A DNA stretch of 64,000 bases from Pseudomonas sp. 8AS (GCF_902506505.1 NZ_LR733406.1:1760117-1824116); one strand, 5' to 3'; counted from the first letter of the stretch, positions 1 through 9,666 are shown. The notes: generated by a model not told the origin, from the sequence alone. Numbers and translations: made by a program.

Positions 1-344
1 GTTGCGGGCTTGCGGGTATCGGGGGTGGTTGGGGGCGGAGTACAAGGCCTCGGGGGCGATGCAAGGCTCCCTGGGCTGGCTGCCTACCTGGCGATTTGAT
101 CTCTGCGGATGAGTTGTGCAGGGGCCGGGTCAGCCTGAATGCAGGGTTTACTCGGGCCATCCAGGGCGACTAGATCGTCCGTGAGGCCTCCGTTTGAGAT
201 CTTCTGATCTCGTCGGAGTGTGCGCTGCATGGCAAAATGCCAGCCGTTAAAAAACTAGCGGGTCGATCAGGAATACGACCTTCTTCTCAATCGGCGCCGC
301 TGGATGATGCGGTGCCGCCATCTGCCAGAGTTAAAGGATTAACG
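1..344. other. Left edge, no gene recognised
   Basis: No convincing reading frame is visible on either strand in these 344 bases. A short inverted repeat (GAGATC, then GATCTC) lies near 196-211 but has no T-run. The stretch probably holds the 3' flank of a gene outside the window and the promoter of the beta-CASP gene at 345. An AAAGGA ribosome binding site lies at 333-338. Confidence 0.5.
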
Positions 345-1856
345 ATGAGCTATCCGCGCATATTGCACCATGGTGCTGTAACAGGCGTCACCGGTTCGTG
401 CCACCAATTGCAGATGGATGCCGAGCACGGCCTGCTGATTGATTGCGGTCTGTTTCAGGGGGCAGAGGTCTCTCCCGAGGGAGGGGCGGGGGCCGACAAG
501 CTGGCGATTGATTTTTCCCTTGAGGGCATCAAGGCTCTGGTCGCCACCCATGTGCATATCGATCACGTCGGGCGCATTCCCTACCTGCTGGCATCCGGCT
601 TCAAGGGACCGATCTTGTGCAGCGAACCTTCTGCCAAGCTGCTGCCCATCGTTCTGGAAGATGCCTTCAAGCTGGGTTTCAGTCGCGATCAGCAGCAGGT
701 CGAACGTTACCTCAGGCTGCTCGAACAGCGCATCATCGCGCTCCCCTATGACCGCTGGTTTACCTTGGCCGACAGCGCACAGCTCAAAGCTGCTCTGCGC
801 CTACAGCGTGCCGGGCATATCCTCGGCTCGGCCTATGTCGAGGTCGATCTGACTTATAAACAGGCTGGCGCCAGCAAGCGTATCGTCTTTTCCGGCGATC
901 TGGGCGCTCCCCATTCGCCGTTGTTGCCCGCGCCCAAGGCGCCTGAGCGCGCCGATATCCTGGTGATCGAAAGTACCTACGGCGACCGCCTGCACGAGGA
1001 CCGCCAAACTCGCCGCCAACGTCTGGAACAAGTCATCGAGCAGGCCCTGACCAACAAGGGGAGTGTGCTCATTCCGGCTTTCAGTATCGGTCGTACCCAG
1101 GAGCTGCTCTACGAGCTGGAAGAGATTCTCCATGATCACCCCGGCTTGCCCGGGAGAGGTGTTGCGGCGGCCAAGATGCGGCCAGATGGCTCACCGGAGA
1201 GCGAAACCATCGATTGGCACAACTTGCCGGTTATTCTGGATTCGCCGCTGGCCAGCCGGTTTACCCAGGTTTACCGTGAACTTGAGCCCTTTTGGGATAT
1301 CGAAGCGCTGACCCGCGTGCGCGAGGGGCGCAAGCCGCTGTCCTTTGCCAATCTACTGACTGTCGACGCGCACCAGGCTCACCTGGCCATGGTCCGGCGC
1401 CTGGCAGAGACTGCGCAGCCAGCCATTGTGATTGCTGCAGGTGGCATGTGTGCTGGTGGGCGCATCGTCGACTACCTGAAAGCCATGCTGCATGACCCTC
1501 GGCATGACGTGCTGTTCGTCGGCTACCAGGCCCAGGGTACGCCAGGTCGTGCTATCCAGACCCACGGAGCCAATGGTGGCTATGTGCTCCTGGATGGGGA
1601 GCGCTACAATGTTGGCGCCAAAATACGTACCATTGGCGGTTATTCAGCCCACGCCGACCAGCAGGGGTTGGTGGATTTTGTAACGCAGATGAGAGAATGG
1701 CCGTCAGAAATTCGTATCGTGCATGGTGATGCTGACGCCAAAATTGCCCTGGCTGAGCACTACCGGGCGCAGTACCGACAGGCAAATCGTCACGTCGAGG
1801 TGAAAATACCTGTCGCCCGCGACAAGCCACGGCCGCAGAGCGGTTCACAGAAGTAA
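345..1856 (+). CDS. Beta-CASP MBL-fold metallo-hydrolase / ribonuclease-like
   Basis: This 503-aa protein has a metallo-beta-lactamase domain with the HxHxDH zinc motif THVHIDHVG (His69, His71, Asp73, His74), a GDLG motif, and the beta-CASP insert motifs ESTYGD, AAGGMCAGGR and GYSAHADQ, ending with the VHGD His. The family (CPSF73/Ysh1-like) cleaves RNA in the cytoplasm; the substrate here is unknown. An in-frame upstream start exists at 237, but ATG 345 is preceded by AAAGGA at good spacing and begins the conserved sequence. It stands alone just outside the polysaccharide locus and is followed by a REP repeat. Confidence 0.88.
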   Translation: MSYPRILHHGAVTGVTGSCHQLQMDAEHGLLIDCGLFQGAEVSPEGGAGADKLAIDFSLEGIKALVATHVHIDHVGRIPYLLASGFKGPILCSEPSAKLLPIVLEDAFKLGFSRDQQQVERYLRLLEQRIIALPYDRWFTLADSAQLKAALRLQRAGHILGSAYVEVDLTYKQAGASKRIVFSGDLGAPHSPLLPAPKAPERADILVIESTYGDRLHEDRQTRRQRLEQVIEQALTNKGSVLIPAFSIGRTQELLYELEEILHDHPGLPGRGVAAAKMRPDGSPESETIDWHNLPVILDSPLASRFTQVYRELEPFWDIEALTRVREGRKPLSFANLLTVDAHQAHLAMVRRLAETAQPAIVIAAGGMCAGGRIVDYLKAMLHDPRHDVLFVGYQAQGTPGRAIQTHGANGGYVLLDGERYNVGAKIRTIGGYSAHADQQGLVDFVTQMREWPSEIRIVHGDADAKIALAEHYRAQYRQANRHVEVKIPVARDKPRPQSGSQK

Positions 1857-1915
1857 AGCGGCCTATAGATTCGGCCTGGATTAAGGAGGAAGGCCGGATT
1901 AAACAACGTGGCTAT

Positions 1916-1977
1916 TGTAGGAGCCAGCTTGCTGGCGATTCGGAGCGTGGAGCATCGCCAGCAAGCTGGCTCCTACA
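1916..1977. repeat. REP inverted pair (REPIN-type)
   Basis: Two perfectly complementary 24-nt arms (1916-1939 and 1954-1977) of the TGTAGGAGCCAGCTTGCTGG family flank a 14-nt spacer. The same arm recurs around 24.9, 27.1, 28.2 and 35.0 kb. Downstream, at 1992-2011, is a 9-bp direct repeat (AGGCGGTCT twice), and at 2015-2031 a small G/C hairpin (AGGGGCC..GGCCCT) that might terminate the upstream gene. Confidence 0.92.
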
Positions 1978-2197
1978 CAAATCAACCTGTTAGGCGGTCT
2001 ACAGGCGGTCTGCTAGGGGCCTTTAGGCCCTGTCACGGCCAAGAGACCAGATGTGATCGATGGATAATCGCAGGGAGTAGGAGAGTGAGCAGGGAGTGGT
2101 TAGCCTGGGGCACCTGCCGTTCACGGCAATTTGCCCGGTTGACTGCAACCCGCGGGCATGGCGTGTAAAAATTCCTACTCAGGCTTGGAGCACAGCT

Positions 2198-2620
2198 TTG
2201 AACACTAAAGATATCCGCTGGTTGCAACGCCTGGATAACTTCAGCAAGGCCTTGGCGCAGCTGGATGAGGCGATGGAGTTAATGCGGCTTCGGCAGCTCT
2301 CTCGCCTGGAAAAGCAGGGGGTCATTCAGGCGTTTGAGGACTCCTACGAGTTGGCCTGGAACACCTTGAAAGACTTCCTGCTCTGGCAGGGCATCGAAGG
2401 CATCATTGGCTCGCGGGATACCATCCGGGAGGCATTCAGTAAAGGGCTTATCGAGGAAGGGCAGGGCTGGATGAACATGTTGGCTGATCGCAACAGAACG
2501 TCGCACACCTATAACGAAGAAACAGCAGAGGCGATCCTCACCAACATCAGCCAGCAACACCATGCCTTGCTGAAGGCCTTGCAGAAGGTACTGCTCGCCA
2601 GAGCCGCAGAGCAACCATGA
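2198..2620 (+). CDS. hepT: HEPN-domain toxin, HepT/HI0074 family
   Basis: This 140-aa, all-helical protein of the HI0074 family carries the HEPN ribonuclease motif R98-x4-H103 followed by Thr-Tyr105, giving the RX4HXY signature. In characterised HepT toxins, the motif Tyr is AMPylated by the partner MntA, which neutralises the RNase. A TTG start at 2198 is chosen because TTGGAG lies just upstream and the length fits the family; an in-frame start at 2096 would add 34 residues without family character. The stop overlaps the ATG of mntA by 4 bp, so the two are translationally coupled. Toxin activity is inferred from the family. Confidence 0.85.
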   Translation: MNTKDIRWLQRLDNFSKALAQLDEAMELMRLRQLSRLEKQGVIQAFEDSYELAWNTLKDFLLWQGIEGIIGSRDTIREAFSKGLIEEGQGWMNMLADRNRTSHTYNEETAEAILTNISQQHHALLKALQKVLLARAAEQP

Positions 2621-2970
2621 AAAGCATGCAAAGCCTATCCGACAGCGGCTTACCGCCTGCGGCTATTCATGCCATTTGCCAGGTTTTTGCGTGTTACCCG
2701 GGGTTGGCTCAAGCCATTCTGTATGGCTCTCGCGCCAAAGGCACCTTCAGGTCCGGGTCGGATATCGACCTGACGTTAAAGGGAGAGATTACGGATCAGG
2801 AGTTGTTGAGCTTGTATGGCGATCTCGATGACCTGTGCCTGCCGTACAAATTCGACCTGTCGCTACACCGGCAGCTGGATAATCAGGCCCTGCTTGAGCA
2901 CATCGAGCGCGTTGGTAAGATTTTTTATGACAGGGCCGGCCAATACAAGAACGGTACGCCTGCAATGTAG
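2617..2970 (+). CDS. mntA: Minimal nucleotidyltransferase antitoxin, MntA/HI0073 family
   Basis: This 117-aa protein has the minimal nucleotidyltransferase signature GSX10DXD (Gly37-Ser38, Asp49, Asp51), which binds Mg-ATP. MntA-type antitoxins transfer AMP to the Tyr of the HepT RX4HXY motif, and the partner here has that Tyr. The ATG overlaps the hepT stop (ATGA). The toxin-then-antitoxin gene order matches known HepT-MntA pairs. It may stabilise the adjacent polysaccharide locus or be a passenger of it; neither is shown by sequence. Confidence 0.87.
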   Translation: MKSMQSLSDSGLPPAAIHAICQVFACYPGLAQAILYGSRAKGTFRSGSDIDLTLKGEITDQELLSLYGDLDDLCLPYKFDLSLHRQLDNQALLEHIERVGKIFYDRAGQYKNGTPAM

Positions 2971-3271
2971 GAAATCGCCAGCCCGCTGAGTATCCCCATG
3001 AAATAGACGGGGCCTTTGCCAATGCCGAGTGCGCAGGCAAGCGCAAGCAAACCTACAAGGAGTAATTCCTGGTCGAAATGGATCGAGTGATGCCGTAGAG
3101 GGCATTGATCTCTCCAATCGAGCCGTATTAGCCGAGGGTGGAGGTCGTACCGGCTTATCCACAGATGGCTATGCTGCGCGTACATATGGCGCAGAACTGA
3201 ATCGACTGTAGTGTCCCTCGATGGGAAAAACGCTGTACGAAACTACTACCTATTACAAGGCCCAAGGCTTC
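2971..3271. other. Intergenic, possible membrane-protein remnant on minus strand
   Basis: No intact gene is visible. On the minus strand an open frame ending at 2925 encodes about 45 hydrophobic residues (including LLALACALGIGKG and GILSGLAISYIAG). This could be the C-terminal remnant of a polytopic membrane protein, perhaps UbiA-like, but it has no plausible start, and it overlaps the mntA 3' end. The region lies at the junction of the toxin-antitoxin pair with the polysaccharide locus and must hold the manC promoter. Confidence 0.3.
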
Positions 3272-4720
3272 ATGACGTCAGTTAACCCCATTCAACCAGT
3301 AGTCCTGTGTGGTGGAGCCGGTACGCGCCTGTGGCCGCTATCGCGAGCAGGTTTTCCCAAGCAGTTTCTTTGCCTGGTAGGTAAAGACAGCCTGTTCCAG
3401 CAGTCCATAAAGCGTCTTCTTGGAGGGGCTCAGGCGGGTAATGCGCCTGGCACGCCCTACATTGTCTGCAATGAAGAACATCGCTTCCTGGCACAAGAAC
3501 AGCTACGAGAACTGGGGGTTGAGAATGCAACTTTCCTGCTCGAGCCGGTGGGGCGAAATACAGCCCCTGCGCTGACACTGGCTGCCTTGGCTGCGCGCGA
3601 CGCAGGGGGCGACCCGATCCTTGTCGTCACACCCGCGGATCAAGCCATCAAGGATGACGCTGCCTTTCGCCTTGCGATGTACCAGGCCGTTGAGTCGGCA
3701 GCCCAAGGAAACATCGTCATCCTTGGCATTACCCCCGACAGGCCTGAAACCGGCTATGGCTATATCAAGGTGGGTGCATGCGATGAGGTGGTAGCAGCCG
3801 TCGAGCGCTTTGTAGAGAAGCCTGATAGGGAAACTGCCCAGGCTTATCTGGATGAGGGCGGTTACTACTGGAATGCAGGCTTGTTCGTACTCAAGGCTTC
3901 GGTCTGGCTAGCGGCTTTGGAGGCTTTCCGGTCTGATATTTTTCAGGCTACTGCTCAAGCTTGGTCTGGCAAACGGATAGATGGTGCTTTCGTACGTCCT
4001 GACCTAGATGCTTTCGTGGCGATACCCAGTGAGTCGGTCGATTACGCCGTCATGGAAAAATGCCCAGGCAGTGAATTCCCTATCAAGATGCTGCCCTTGG
4101 ATGCCGGTTGGAGTGATCTGGGAGCCTGGGATGCGGTCTGGAACGTATCGCCCAAGGAGGAGGACGGAAATGCTCTTCAGGGGGATGTACTGATAACCGA
4201 GTCCCGCAACTCGCTTGTACATGCCAACAGCCGCCTTGTGGCCTTGGTCGGTGTGGAAAACCTGGTGGTGATTGAAACACCGGATGCCGTGCTGGTAGCG
4301 GATAGAGGTCGTTGTCAGGAGGTTAAGCAGATTGTGAATCTGCTTAACCTGCAGGCTCGCGAAGAGCTGAGTCTCCATCGCAAGGTGCATCGTCCGTGGG
4401 GCTGGTACGACAGCATCGATGAGGGCGGGCGCTTCAAGGTCAAGCGCATACAGGTCAAGCCAAAAGCTAGCCTGAGCTTGCAGAAGCACCATCACCGTGC
4501 CGAGCACTGGGTCGTGGTGCAGGGGACTGCAGAGATCACGCGGGGTAGCGAAACACTGCTACTCGGCGAGAATCAGAGTACCTATATCCCTCTGGGTGAA
4601 GTTCACCGTCTCGCCAACCCTGGCAGCATCCCGCTGGAAATCATTGAGGTGCAGTCTGGCAGCTACCTGGGCGAGGATGACATCGTGCGTTTTGACGACC
4701 AGTACGGGAGAAAAAATTGA
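3272..4720 (+). CDS. manC: Mannose-1-P guanylyltransferase / mannose-6-P isomerase
   Basis: This 482-aa bifunctional type II PMI/GMP makes GDP-D-mannose from mannose-1-P (and can isomerise Man-6-P/Fru-6-P). The N-terminal nucleotidyltransferase has GGAGTRLWPLSR and FVEKP; the C-terminal cupin starts about residue 370 and carries the QKHHHRAEHW metal site. ATG 3272 is preferred over the start at 3221 because conserved sequence begins there and the length matches the ManC/AlgA/WbpW family. It feeds gmd-fcl at 17.3-19.4 kb, for GDP-L-fucose. It is the first gene of the polysaccharide locus. Confidence 0.94.
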   Translation: MTSVNPIQPVVLCGGAGTRLWPLSRAGFPKQFLCLVGKDSLFQQSIKRLLGGAQAGNAPGTPYIVCNEEHRFLAQEQLRELGVENATFLLEPVGRNTAPALTLAALAARDAGGDPILVVTPADQAIKDDAAFRLAMYQAVESAAQGNIVILGITPDRPETGYGYIKVGACDEVVAAVERFVEKPDRETAQAYLDEGGYYWNAGLFVLKASVWLAALEAFRSDIFQATAQAWSGKRIDGAFVRPDLDAFVAIPSESVDYAVMEKCPGSEFPIKMLPLDAGWSDLGAWDAVWNVSPKEEDGNALQGDVLITESRNSLVHANSRLVALVGVENLVVIETPDAVLVADRGRCQEVKQIVNLLNLQAREELSLHRKVHRPWGWYDSIDEGGRFKVKRIQVKPKASLSLQKHHHRAEHWVVVQGTAEITRGSETLLLGENQSTYIPLGEVHRLANPGSIPLEIIEVQSGSYLGEDDIVRFDDQYGRKN

Positions 4721-4854
4721 AAATTTCCGCCGTGGGCTTGGGTTAGGTGGGTTTGGCTAATGCCATCCTGTTTGCCCGGTACTGCGAAGTTGTGGTTATT
4801 GATCTAGTCCTTGGTAGAAGTAAATTTTCTGAGTTGTCGCAAACAATCGATTAA
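4717..4854 (+). pseudogene. Remnant of UDP-glucose 6-dehydrogenase N-terminus
   Basis: Reading from TTG 4717, which overlaps the manC stop, gives KISAVGLG, a TAG, then VGLANAILFARYCEVVVIDL and a stop at 4852. This is the start of a nucleotide-sugar dehydrogenase Rossmann fold (family pattern GTGYVGLSNAxLxAxxHEVxxxD), with the Tyr codon of GYVGL changed to TAG and everything after about residue 35 lost. It suggests that ugd once stood after manC and was replaced when the ddh cassette arrived. Confidence 0.75.
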
Positions 4855-4890
4855 AGACGACTCCACTGGGTTCAAAAATTTAGATAAGTT

Positions 4891-5874
4891 ATGTCAATTG
4901 TAAAGCTATCCAATGCCAAGGTATTCGATTGTCAATCCGAGCAAACTTTGCTGGTGGCGGCTCGTATGCAAGGTATTGCTCTTGAACACAGTTGCCGAAC
5001 AGGCCGTTGTGGCGTATGCAAGGCACGGGTTCTCGCAGGAGTTACCGAACCTCTTCAAGTGGAAGACTCACTTACCCAAGATGAGCGCTCCAGAGGTATC
5101 ATCCTCACCTGTTGTCGAACAGCTGTGACAGATATTGAGTTGGATATAGAAGATCTTGGTGAGTTGGGTAACGTTGAGGTCAAGACGTTGCCCTGCCGTA
5201 TACATGCCTTGCATATGCTATCTGATGATGTCGTTGAGGTTGCGCTCAGGCTGCCACCAACCAGCCCACTGCATTATCTGCCAGGTCAATACATCGATAT
5301 TATCAAGGGCGGTATCCGGCGCAGCTATTCGATTGCCAACGCGCCGAGAGATGATGGACGAATCATCTTGCAGATTCGGAAAGTTCCTGATGGCGAAATG
5401 AGTCGTTATTGGTTCGAAGAAGCCAAGGAAAACGACCTGCTCAGATTAGAGGGGCCGCTTGGTACCTTCTGTCTGCGCCAAACACAAGTCTCGCAATTAG
5501 TCTTGTTGGCTACCGGAACCGGCATTGCACCTATTAAGGCGATTCTGCAGCAGCTTGCCAAAAGCGCAGGCGTTAATACCTACCGCAAAATACACGTCTA
5601 TTGGGGGGGCAGGGTTGAGAAAGACCTGTACTGGACTCCAGACTTTCCCGAGTTTGACATGAATTATGTTTCAGTCCTTTCCCGTTCTCTAAATAGTTCT
5701 GGTGCACAAGGCTACGTTCAGGATGCAGTTATCGCCGCCGGTATCAATCTACAAGATGCTGTCGTCTACGCCTGCGGCTCCGAATCAATGATCGAGTCCG
5801 CGCGAAACAAGCTTATTGCGGCAGGCCTTGGGCCTGAAAATTTCCATTCCGATGCTTTTGTAAGCTCGAACTGA
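4891..5874 (+). CDS. ddhD: CDP-6-deoxy-delta-3,4-glucoseen reductase (E3)
   Basis: This 327-aa electron-transfer flavoprotein has an N-terminal plant-type [2Fe-2S] ferredoxin (Cys35, Cys40, Cys43 and Cys74/75), then an FAD-binding domain (RSYSIAN) and an NAD(P)H domain ([10 protein letters not shown]). Known E3/AscD/RfbI proteins pass electrons from NADH to DdhC for C-3 deoxygenation of CDP-4-keto-6-deoxyglucose in the cytoplasm. It heads the run ddhD-A-B-C. No strong ribosome binding site is visible before ATG 4891. Confidence 0.93.
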   Translation: MSIVKLSNAKVFDCQSEQTLLVAARMQGIALEHSCRTGRCGVCKARVLAGVTEPLQVEDSLTQDERSRGIILTCCRTAVTDIELDIEDLGELGNVEVKTLPCRIHALHMLSDDVVEVALRLPPTSPLHYLPGQYIDIIKGGIRRSYSIANAPRDDGRIILQIRKVPDGEMSRYWFEEAKENDLLRLEGPLGTFCLRQTQVSQLVLLATGTGIAPIKAILQQLAKSAGVNTYRKIHVYWGGRVEKDLYWTPDFPEFDMNYVSVLSRSLNSSGAQGYVQDAVIAAGINLQDAVVYACGSESMIESARNKLIAAGLGPENFHSDAFVSSN

Positions 5875-5896
5875 TCATAGAATCTCGGAGAAAAAT

Positions 5897-6670
5897 ATGA
5901 AGGCGGTAATCCTTGCTGGCGGTCTGGGTACGCGGCTCAGTGAAGAAACCAGTACGCGTCCTAAACCTATGGTGGAAATTGGTGGCAAGCCAATTCTCTG
6001 GCACATCATGAAGATGTACGCGTCCCACGGCATCAACGATTTCGTGGTTTGTTGCGGCTACAAGGGCTACGTGATCAAGGAGTATTTTGCCAACTACTTC
6101 CTGCACATGTCCGATGTCACTTTCAATATGCGTGACAACAGCATGGAGGTGCATAACAAACGAGCGGAGCCTTGGAGCGTCACCTTGGTTGATACGGGCG
6201 AAAACTCCATGACTGGCGGACGCCTTCGTCGTGTCAGCGACTACGTCAAGAATGAAGAAGCCTTCTGCTTTACCTACGGTGATGGTGTTGGTGATATCGA
6301 CATTGCCGAAACTATTCGTTTTCATAAAGCCCATGACAAAGCGGCAACTCTGACGGCTACCTACCCCCCGGGCCGTTTTGGCGCACTTGATATTCGTAAT
6401 GGCCAAGTTATGAACTTCAAGGAAAAGCCCAAGGGTGACGGCGCCATGATCAATGGTGGCTTTTTCGTGCTAACGCCGAAAGTACTCGACTATCTCACCG
6501 ATGACAGCACCATCTGGGAGCAAGAGCCGCTGATGAACCTAGCCAATGACGGCCAGCTGATGGCCTACGAGCATCACGGCTTCTGGCAACCTATGGATAC
6601 CCTGCGCGACAAGAACTATCTGGAAGAGCTCTGGGAGAGCGGTAAGGCTCCCTGGAAAACCTGGTACTGA
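5897..6670 (+). CDS. ddhA: Glucose-1-phosphate cytidylyltransferase
   Basis: This 257-aa enzyme has the nucleotidyltransferase motif [11 protein letters not shown] and the [16 protein letters not shown] block typical of RfbF/DdhA/AscA. It makes CDP-glucose from glucose-1-P and CTP, the first step toward 3,6-dideoxyhexoses. GGAG lies just upstream of ATG 5897. The next gene follows after 6 bp, so an operon is likely. Confidence 0.96.
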   Translation: MKAVILAGGLGTRLSEETSTRPKPMVEIGGKPILWHIMKMYASHGINDFVVCCGYKGYVIKEYFANYFLHMSDVTFNMRDNSMEVHNKRAEPWSVTLVDTGENSMTGGRLRRVSDYVKNEEAFCFTYGDGVGDIDIAETIRFHKAHDKAATLTATYPPGRFGALDIRNGQVMNFKEKPKGDGAMINGGFFVLTPKVLDYLTDDSTIWEQEPLMNLANDGQLMAYEHHGFWQPMDTLRDKNYLEELWESGKAPWKTWY

Positions 6671-6676
6671 CAGCCT

Positions 6677-7765
6677 ATGAGCGCAAAAGTCTCCCCCTCC
6701 TTCTGGCAGGGCAAAAAAGTCTTTCTTACCGGGCACACTGGTTTTAAAGGCAGTTGGCTGGCACTTTGGCTGCAAAGCATGGGTGCCAGGGTCAAAGGTT
6801 TCGCCCTTGAGCCACCGACCACACCGGCGCTCTTCAACGAAGCGAAAGTAGCCGCTGGTATGGAGTCCGAGATTGGCGACATCCGCGACCTGGCCGCCAT
6901 CACAGCCAGCATGAAGGCCTTCAACCCCGACATCCTCATCCATATGGCGGCGCAGCCGCTGGTGCGTTTGTCCTATCGCGAGCCGGTCGAAACCTACGCG
7001 ACAAATGTCATGGGCACAGTGCATGTACTGGAGGCGGCCCGCCAGTGCGCTAATCTTCGCGCCATCGTCAACGTTACCACCGATAAATGCTACGAAAACC
7101 GTGAATGGGAATGGGGCTACCGTGAAAACGAGCCCATGGGTGGCCATGATCCCTACAGCAATAGCAAGGGGTGTTCCGAGCTGGTGACAGCCGCCTATCG
7201 AAACTCGTTCTTCAATATTCCCCAATCCCCAGCTCTGGCTTCTGCGCGTGCCGGCAATGTGATTGGCGGCGGCGATTGGGCGGAAGACAGACTTATTCCT
7301 GATATCCTGAATGCCTTTGAAAAAGGCCAACCAGTCGTCGTGCGTAATCCGCTGGCCACTCGCCCATGGCAGCATGTTCTTGAGCCGCTGAGCGGTTATC
7401 TGGTATTGGCACAGCGATTGTGGGAGGAGGGGCGGGTGTTCGCCCAAGGCTGGAACTTCGGTCCACAAGACGAAGATGCCCGCCCGGTGGAGTGGATTCT
7501 TGCGCGCATGATCGCAAGCTGGGGCGAACAGGCACGTTGGCAACTGGATGAAAGTCCGCAGCCTCACGAAGCCCGTTACTTGAAGCTGGACATTTCCAAG
7601 GCCCGCAGCCGTCTACGCTGGTCGCCGACATGGTCACTTGAAACAACACTGGGGCGTATTGTCGATTGGCACCGCTCCTGGCTCGCCGGCAATGACATGC
7701 GAGCCGCTTGCCTGGCCGAGATAGACGCCTATATGGCTGACATGTCCGCTCCTGGCGCTTATTAA
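6677..7765 (+). CDS. ddhB: CDP-glucose 4,6-dehydratase
   Basis: This 362-aa extended SDR has the NAD motif GHTGFKGSWLALWL (TGxxGxxG type), TTDKCYEN and the catalytic YSNSK. It matches the RfbG/DdhB/AscB family in length and in its long N-terminal signature. It converts CDP-glucose to CDP-4-keto-6-deoxyglucose. It lies between the cytidylyltransferase and the 3-dehydrase in the conventional order. Confidence 0.95.
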   Translation: MSAKVSPSFWQGKKVFLTGHTGFKGSWLALWLQSMGARVKGFALEPPTTPALFNEAKVAAGMESEIGDIRDLAAITASMKAFNPDILIHMAAQPLVRLSYREPVETYATNVMGTVHVLEAARQCANLRAIVNVTTDKCYENREWEWGYRENEPMGGHDPYSNSKGCSELVTAAYRNSFFNIPQSPALASARAGNVIGGGDWAEDRLIPDILNAFEKGQPVVVRNPLATRPWQHVLEPLSGYLVLAQRLWEEGRVFAQGWNFGPQDEDARPVEWILARMIASWGEQARWQLDESPQPHEARYLKLDISKARSRLRWSPTWSLETTLGRIVDWHRSWLAGNDMRAACLAEIDAYMADMSAPGAY

Positions 7766-7786
7766 ATTTTTACAGCAGGAACACCC

Positions 7787-9100
7787 ATGAACCCCGATAT
7801 GCTCCGCCAAGAAATCAGTAAGCTCGTCGAGCAGTATGCGCAAGCGACCTTGGCTCCAAAACCCTTCGTCGCTGGCGAAAGCGTAATTCCTCCGTCCGGC
7901 AAGGTGATTGGAGCGCGTGAGCTGCAGTTCATGGTTGAAGCGTCCCTGGACGGCTGGTTGACCACCGGGCGTTTCAACGCCGAATTCGAGAAGAAACTCG
8001 CCGAGTTTCTCGGGGTGAAATTCGCCTTGTCGGTAAACTCCGGTTCGTCGGCCAACCTGGTCGCGTTCAGCACCCTCACGTCTCCCAAACTTGGCACACG
8101 TGCCATTCGCAAAGGTGACGAAGTCATTGGCGTTGCTGCAGGCTTTCCTACAACCGTCAACCCCATCGTGCAATTCGGCGCAATTCCGGTGTTCGTCGAT
8201 GTCGACATGGCGACCCACAACATCGATCCCGAGCTGATCGAAGCCGCCATCACCCCGAAAACCAAAGCTATCATGCTGGCCCATACTTTGGGTAACCCCT
8301 TCAACCTCAACAAGGTCAAGGCGCTGTGCGAAAAGTACAACCTGTGGCTGGTTGAGGACTGCTGCGACGCGCTGGGCGCCACCTATGACGGCAAACAGGT
8401 CGGCACCTTTGGCGACATTTGCACTCTGAGTTTTTACCCCGCGCACCACATCACCATGGGAGAAGGCGGCGCGGTATTCACCAACGACCCACTGCTAAAA
8501 ACGATCGCCGAATCGTTCCGCGACTGGGGCCGTGACTGCTACTGCGCACCGGGCTGCGATAACACATGCGGCGATCGTTTCGGCCAGCAGTTGGGCAGTC
8601 TGCCCAAGGGCTACGACCACAAATACGTCTACGCCCACCTGGGCTACAACCTGAAAATCACCGACATGCAAGCCGCCTGCGGTCTGGCACAGTTGGAGCG
8701 TGCCCAAGAGTTCATCGACACCCGCAAACGCAACTTCGACCTCCTGAAAACCCGCCTCGCGAGCCTGTCGGACTTCATCGAAATTGCCGAAGCAACTCCC
8801 AACAGTTCACCGTCCTGGTTTGGTTTTCCGGTAACCCTGAAGGAAAGCAGCGGTATACAGCGCGTAGATCTGCTGAAATTCCTCGATCAGAACAAAATCG
8901 GCAGCCGCTTATTGTTCGCGGGCAATCTAATTCGGCAACCGTACTTCCAGAACTTGGAGTATCGCGTGGTGGGCGAACTGACCAATACTGATCGCAGCAT
9001 GAATCAGACGTTCTGGTTGGGTATTTACCCAGGCTTGGGTCAGAAGCACTTCGACTTTGTGGGTGATAAACTAGAAGAGTTCTTTGGGCTTAGTTTTTAA
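7787..9100 (+). CDS. ddhC: CDP-4-keto-6-deoxyglucose-3-dehydrase (E1)
   Basis: This 437-aa PMP-dependent, iron-sulfur dehydrase belongs to the RfbH/DdhC/AscC family. The usual aminotransferase lysine is replaced by His in [11 protein letters not shown] (His220), as is diagnostic for E1. Four Cys at 251, 253, 257 and 261 ([11 protein letters not shown]) can hold the [2Fe-2S] cluster. With DdhD it removes the C-3 hydroxyl. AGGA precedes ATG 7787. The stop overlaps the next start (TAATG). Confidence 0.96.
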   Translation: MNPDMLRQEISKLVEQYAQATLAPKPFVAGESVIPPSGKVIGARELQFMVEASLDGWLTTGRFNAEFEKKLAEFLGVKFALSVNSGSSANLVAFSTLTSPKLGTRAIRKGDEVIGVAAGFPTTVNPIVQFGAIPVFVDVDMATHNIDPELIEAAITPKTKAIMLAHTLGNPFNLNKVKALCEKYNLWLVEDCCDALGATYDGKQVGTFGDICTLSFYPAHHITMGEGGAVFTNDPLLKTIAESFRDWGRDCYCAPGCDNTCGDRFGQQLGSLPKGYDHKYVYAHLGYNLKITDMQAACGLAQLERAQEFIDTRKRNFDLLKTRLASLSDFIEIAEATPNSSPSWFGFPVTLKESSGIQRVDLLKFLDQNKIGSRLLFAGNLIRQPYFQNLEYRVVGELTNTDRSMNQTFWLGIYPGLGQKHFDFVGDKLEEFFGLSF

Positions 9101-9657
9101 TGTTCGAAATACGACCATCAGTTATTCAAGGGTGCTATGAAATACAACCGCGAGTCTTTAACGATGAGCGTGGCCGATTCGTAAAGATTTTTCATAGCGA
9201 TGAATTCGAAAGGAATAATTTTGCGACGAACTTTGTCGAAGAATATTATTCGGTTTCCAACCGTGGCGTACTGCGTGGTTTGCATTTCCAAGTGCCGCCG
9301 AAAGAGCACAAAAAGGTTGTCTATTGCGTGCAGGGTGAGGTATTTGACGTTGTTCTTGATTTAAGACAAGGGTCACCAACCTATGGCATGGCGGAAGCCT
9401 TCACTCTCGGCGCGGATAAAGGGAACTATGTTTATATAGCTGAAGGACTTGCCCACGGTTTTTGCGCTGTCAGTGATACAGCTGTACTTGTATACAAGGT
9501 AACCAGCACTTATTCACCACAGCACGATTCGGGAGTTCTGTGGAGTTCCGTTGACGTTGATTGGCCGGTAAAGAATCCACTGGTTTCAACTCGCGACACC
9601 TTGTTCCCTGGGCTTTCCGAATTTGTCAGCCCATTCATTTATCCGAGCTGCACCTAA
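9100..9657 (+). CDS. RmlC-like sugar epimerase (AscE-like candidate)
   Basis: This 185-aa cupin epimerase of the dTDP-4-dehydrorhamnose 3,5-epimerase family has GRFVKIFH near the N-terminus, GVLRGLHFQ with its catalytic His, VVLDLRQGSPTYG and AHGFCAVSD. It is not the rhamnose RmlC, which lies at 29265. Its place directly after ddhDABC matches ascE of the Yersinia ascarylose cluster, where the enzyme epimerises C-5 of CDP-3,6-dideoxy-hexulose. The substrate is inferred from position only. G+C begins to fall here. Confidence 0.75.
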   Translation: MFEIRPSVIQGCYEIQPRVFNDERGRFVKIFHSDEFERNNFATNFVEEYYSVSNRGVLRGLHFQVPPKEHKKVVYCVQGEVFDVVLDLRQGSPTYGMAEAFTLGADKGNYVYIAEGLAHGFCAVSDTAVLVYKVTSTYSPQHDSGVLWSSVDVDWPVKNPLVSTRDTLFPGLSEFVSPFIYPSCT

Positions 9658-9666
9658 CAACTTGCT

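Noticed and set aside
1908..2168. Short frames running through REP repeats here and at 24.7-25.0 and 27.0-27.2 kb
   Set aside because: Their peptides (GASLLA, QQAGSY and similar) come from the repeats themselves; there is no independent evidence of coding.
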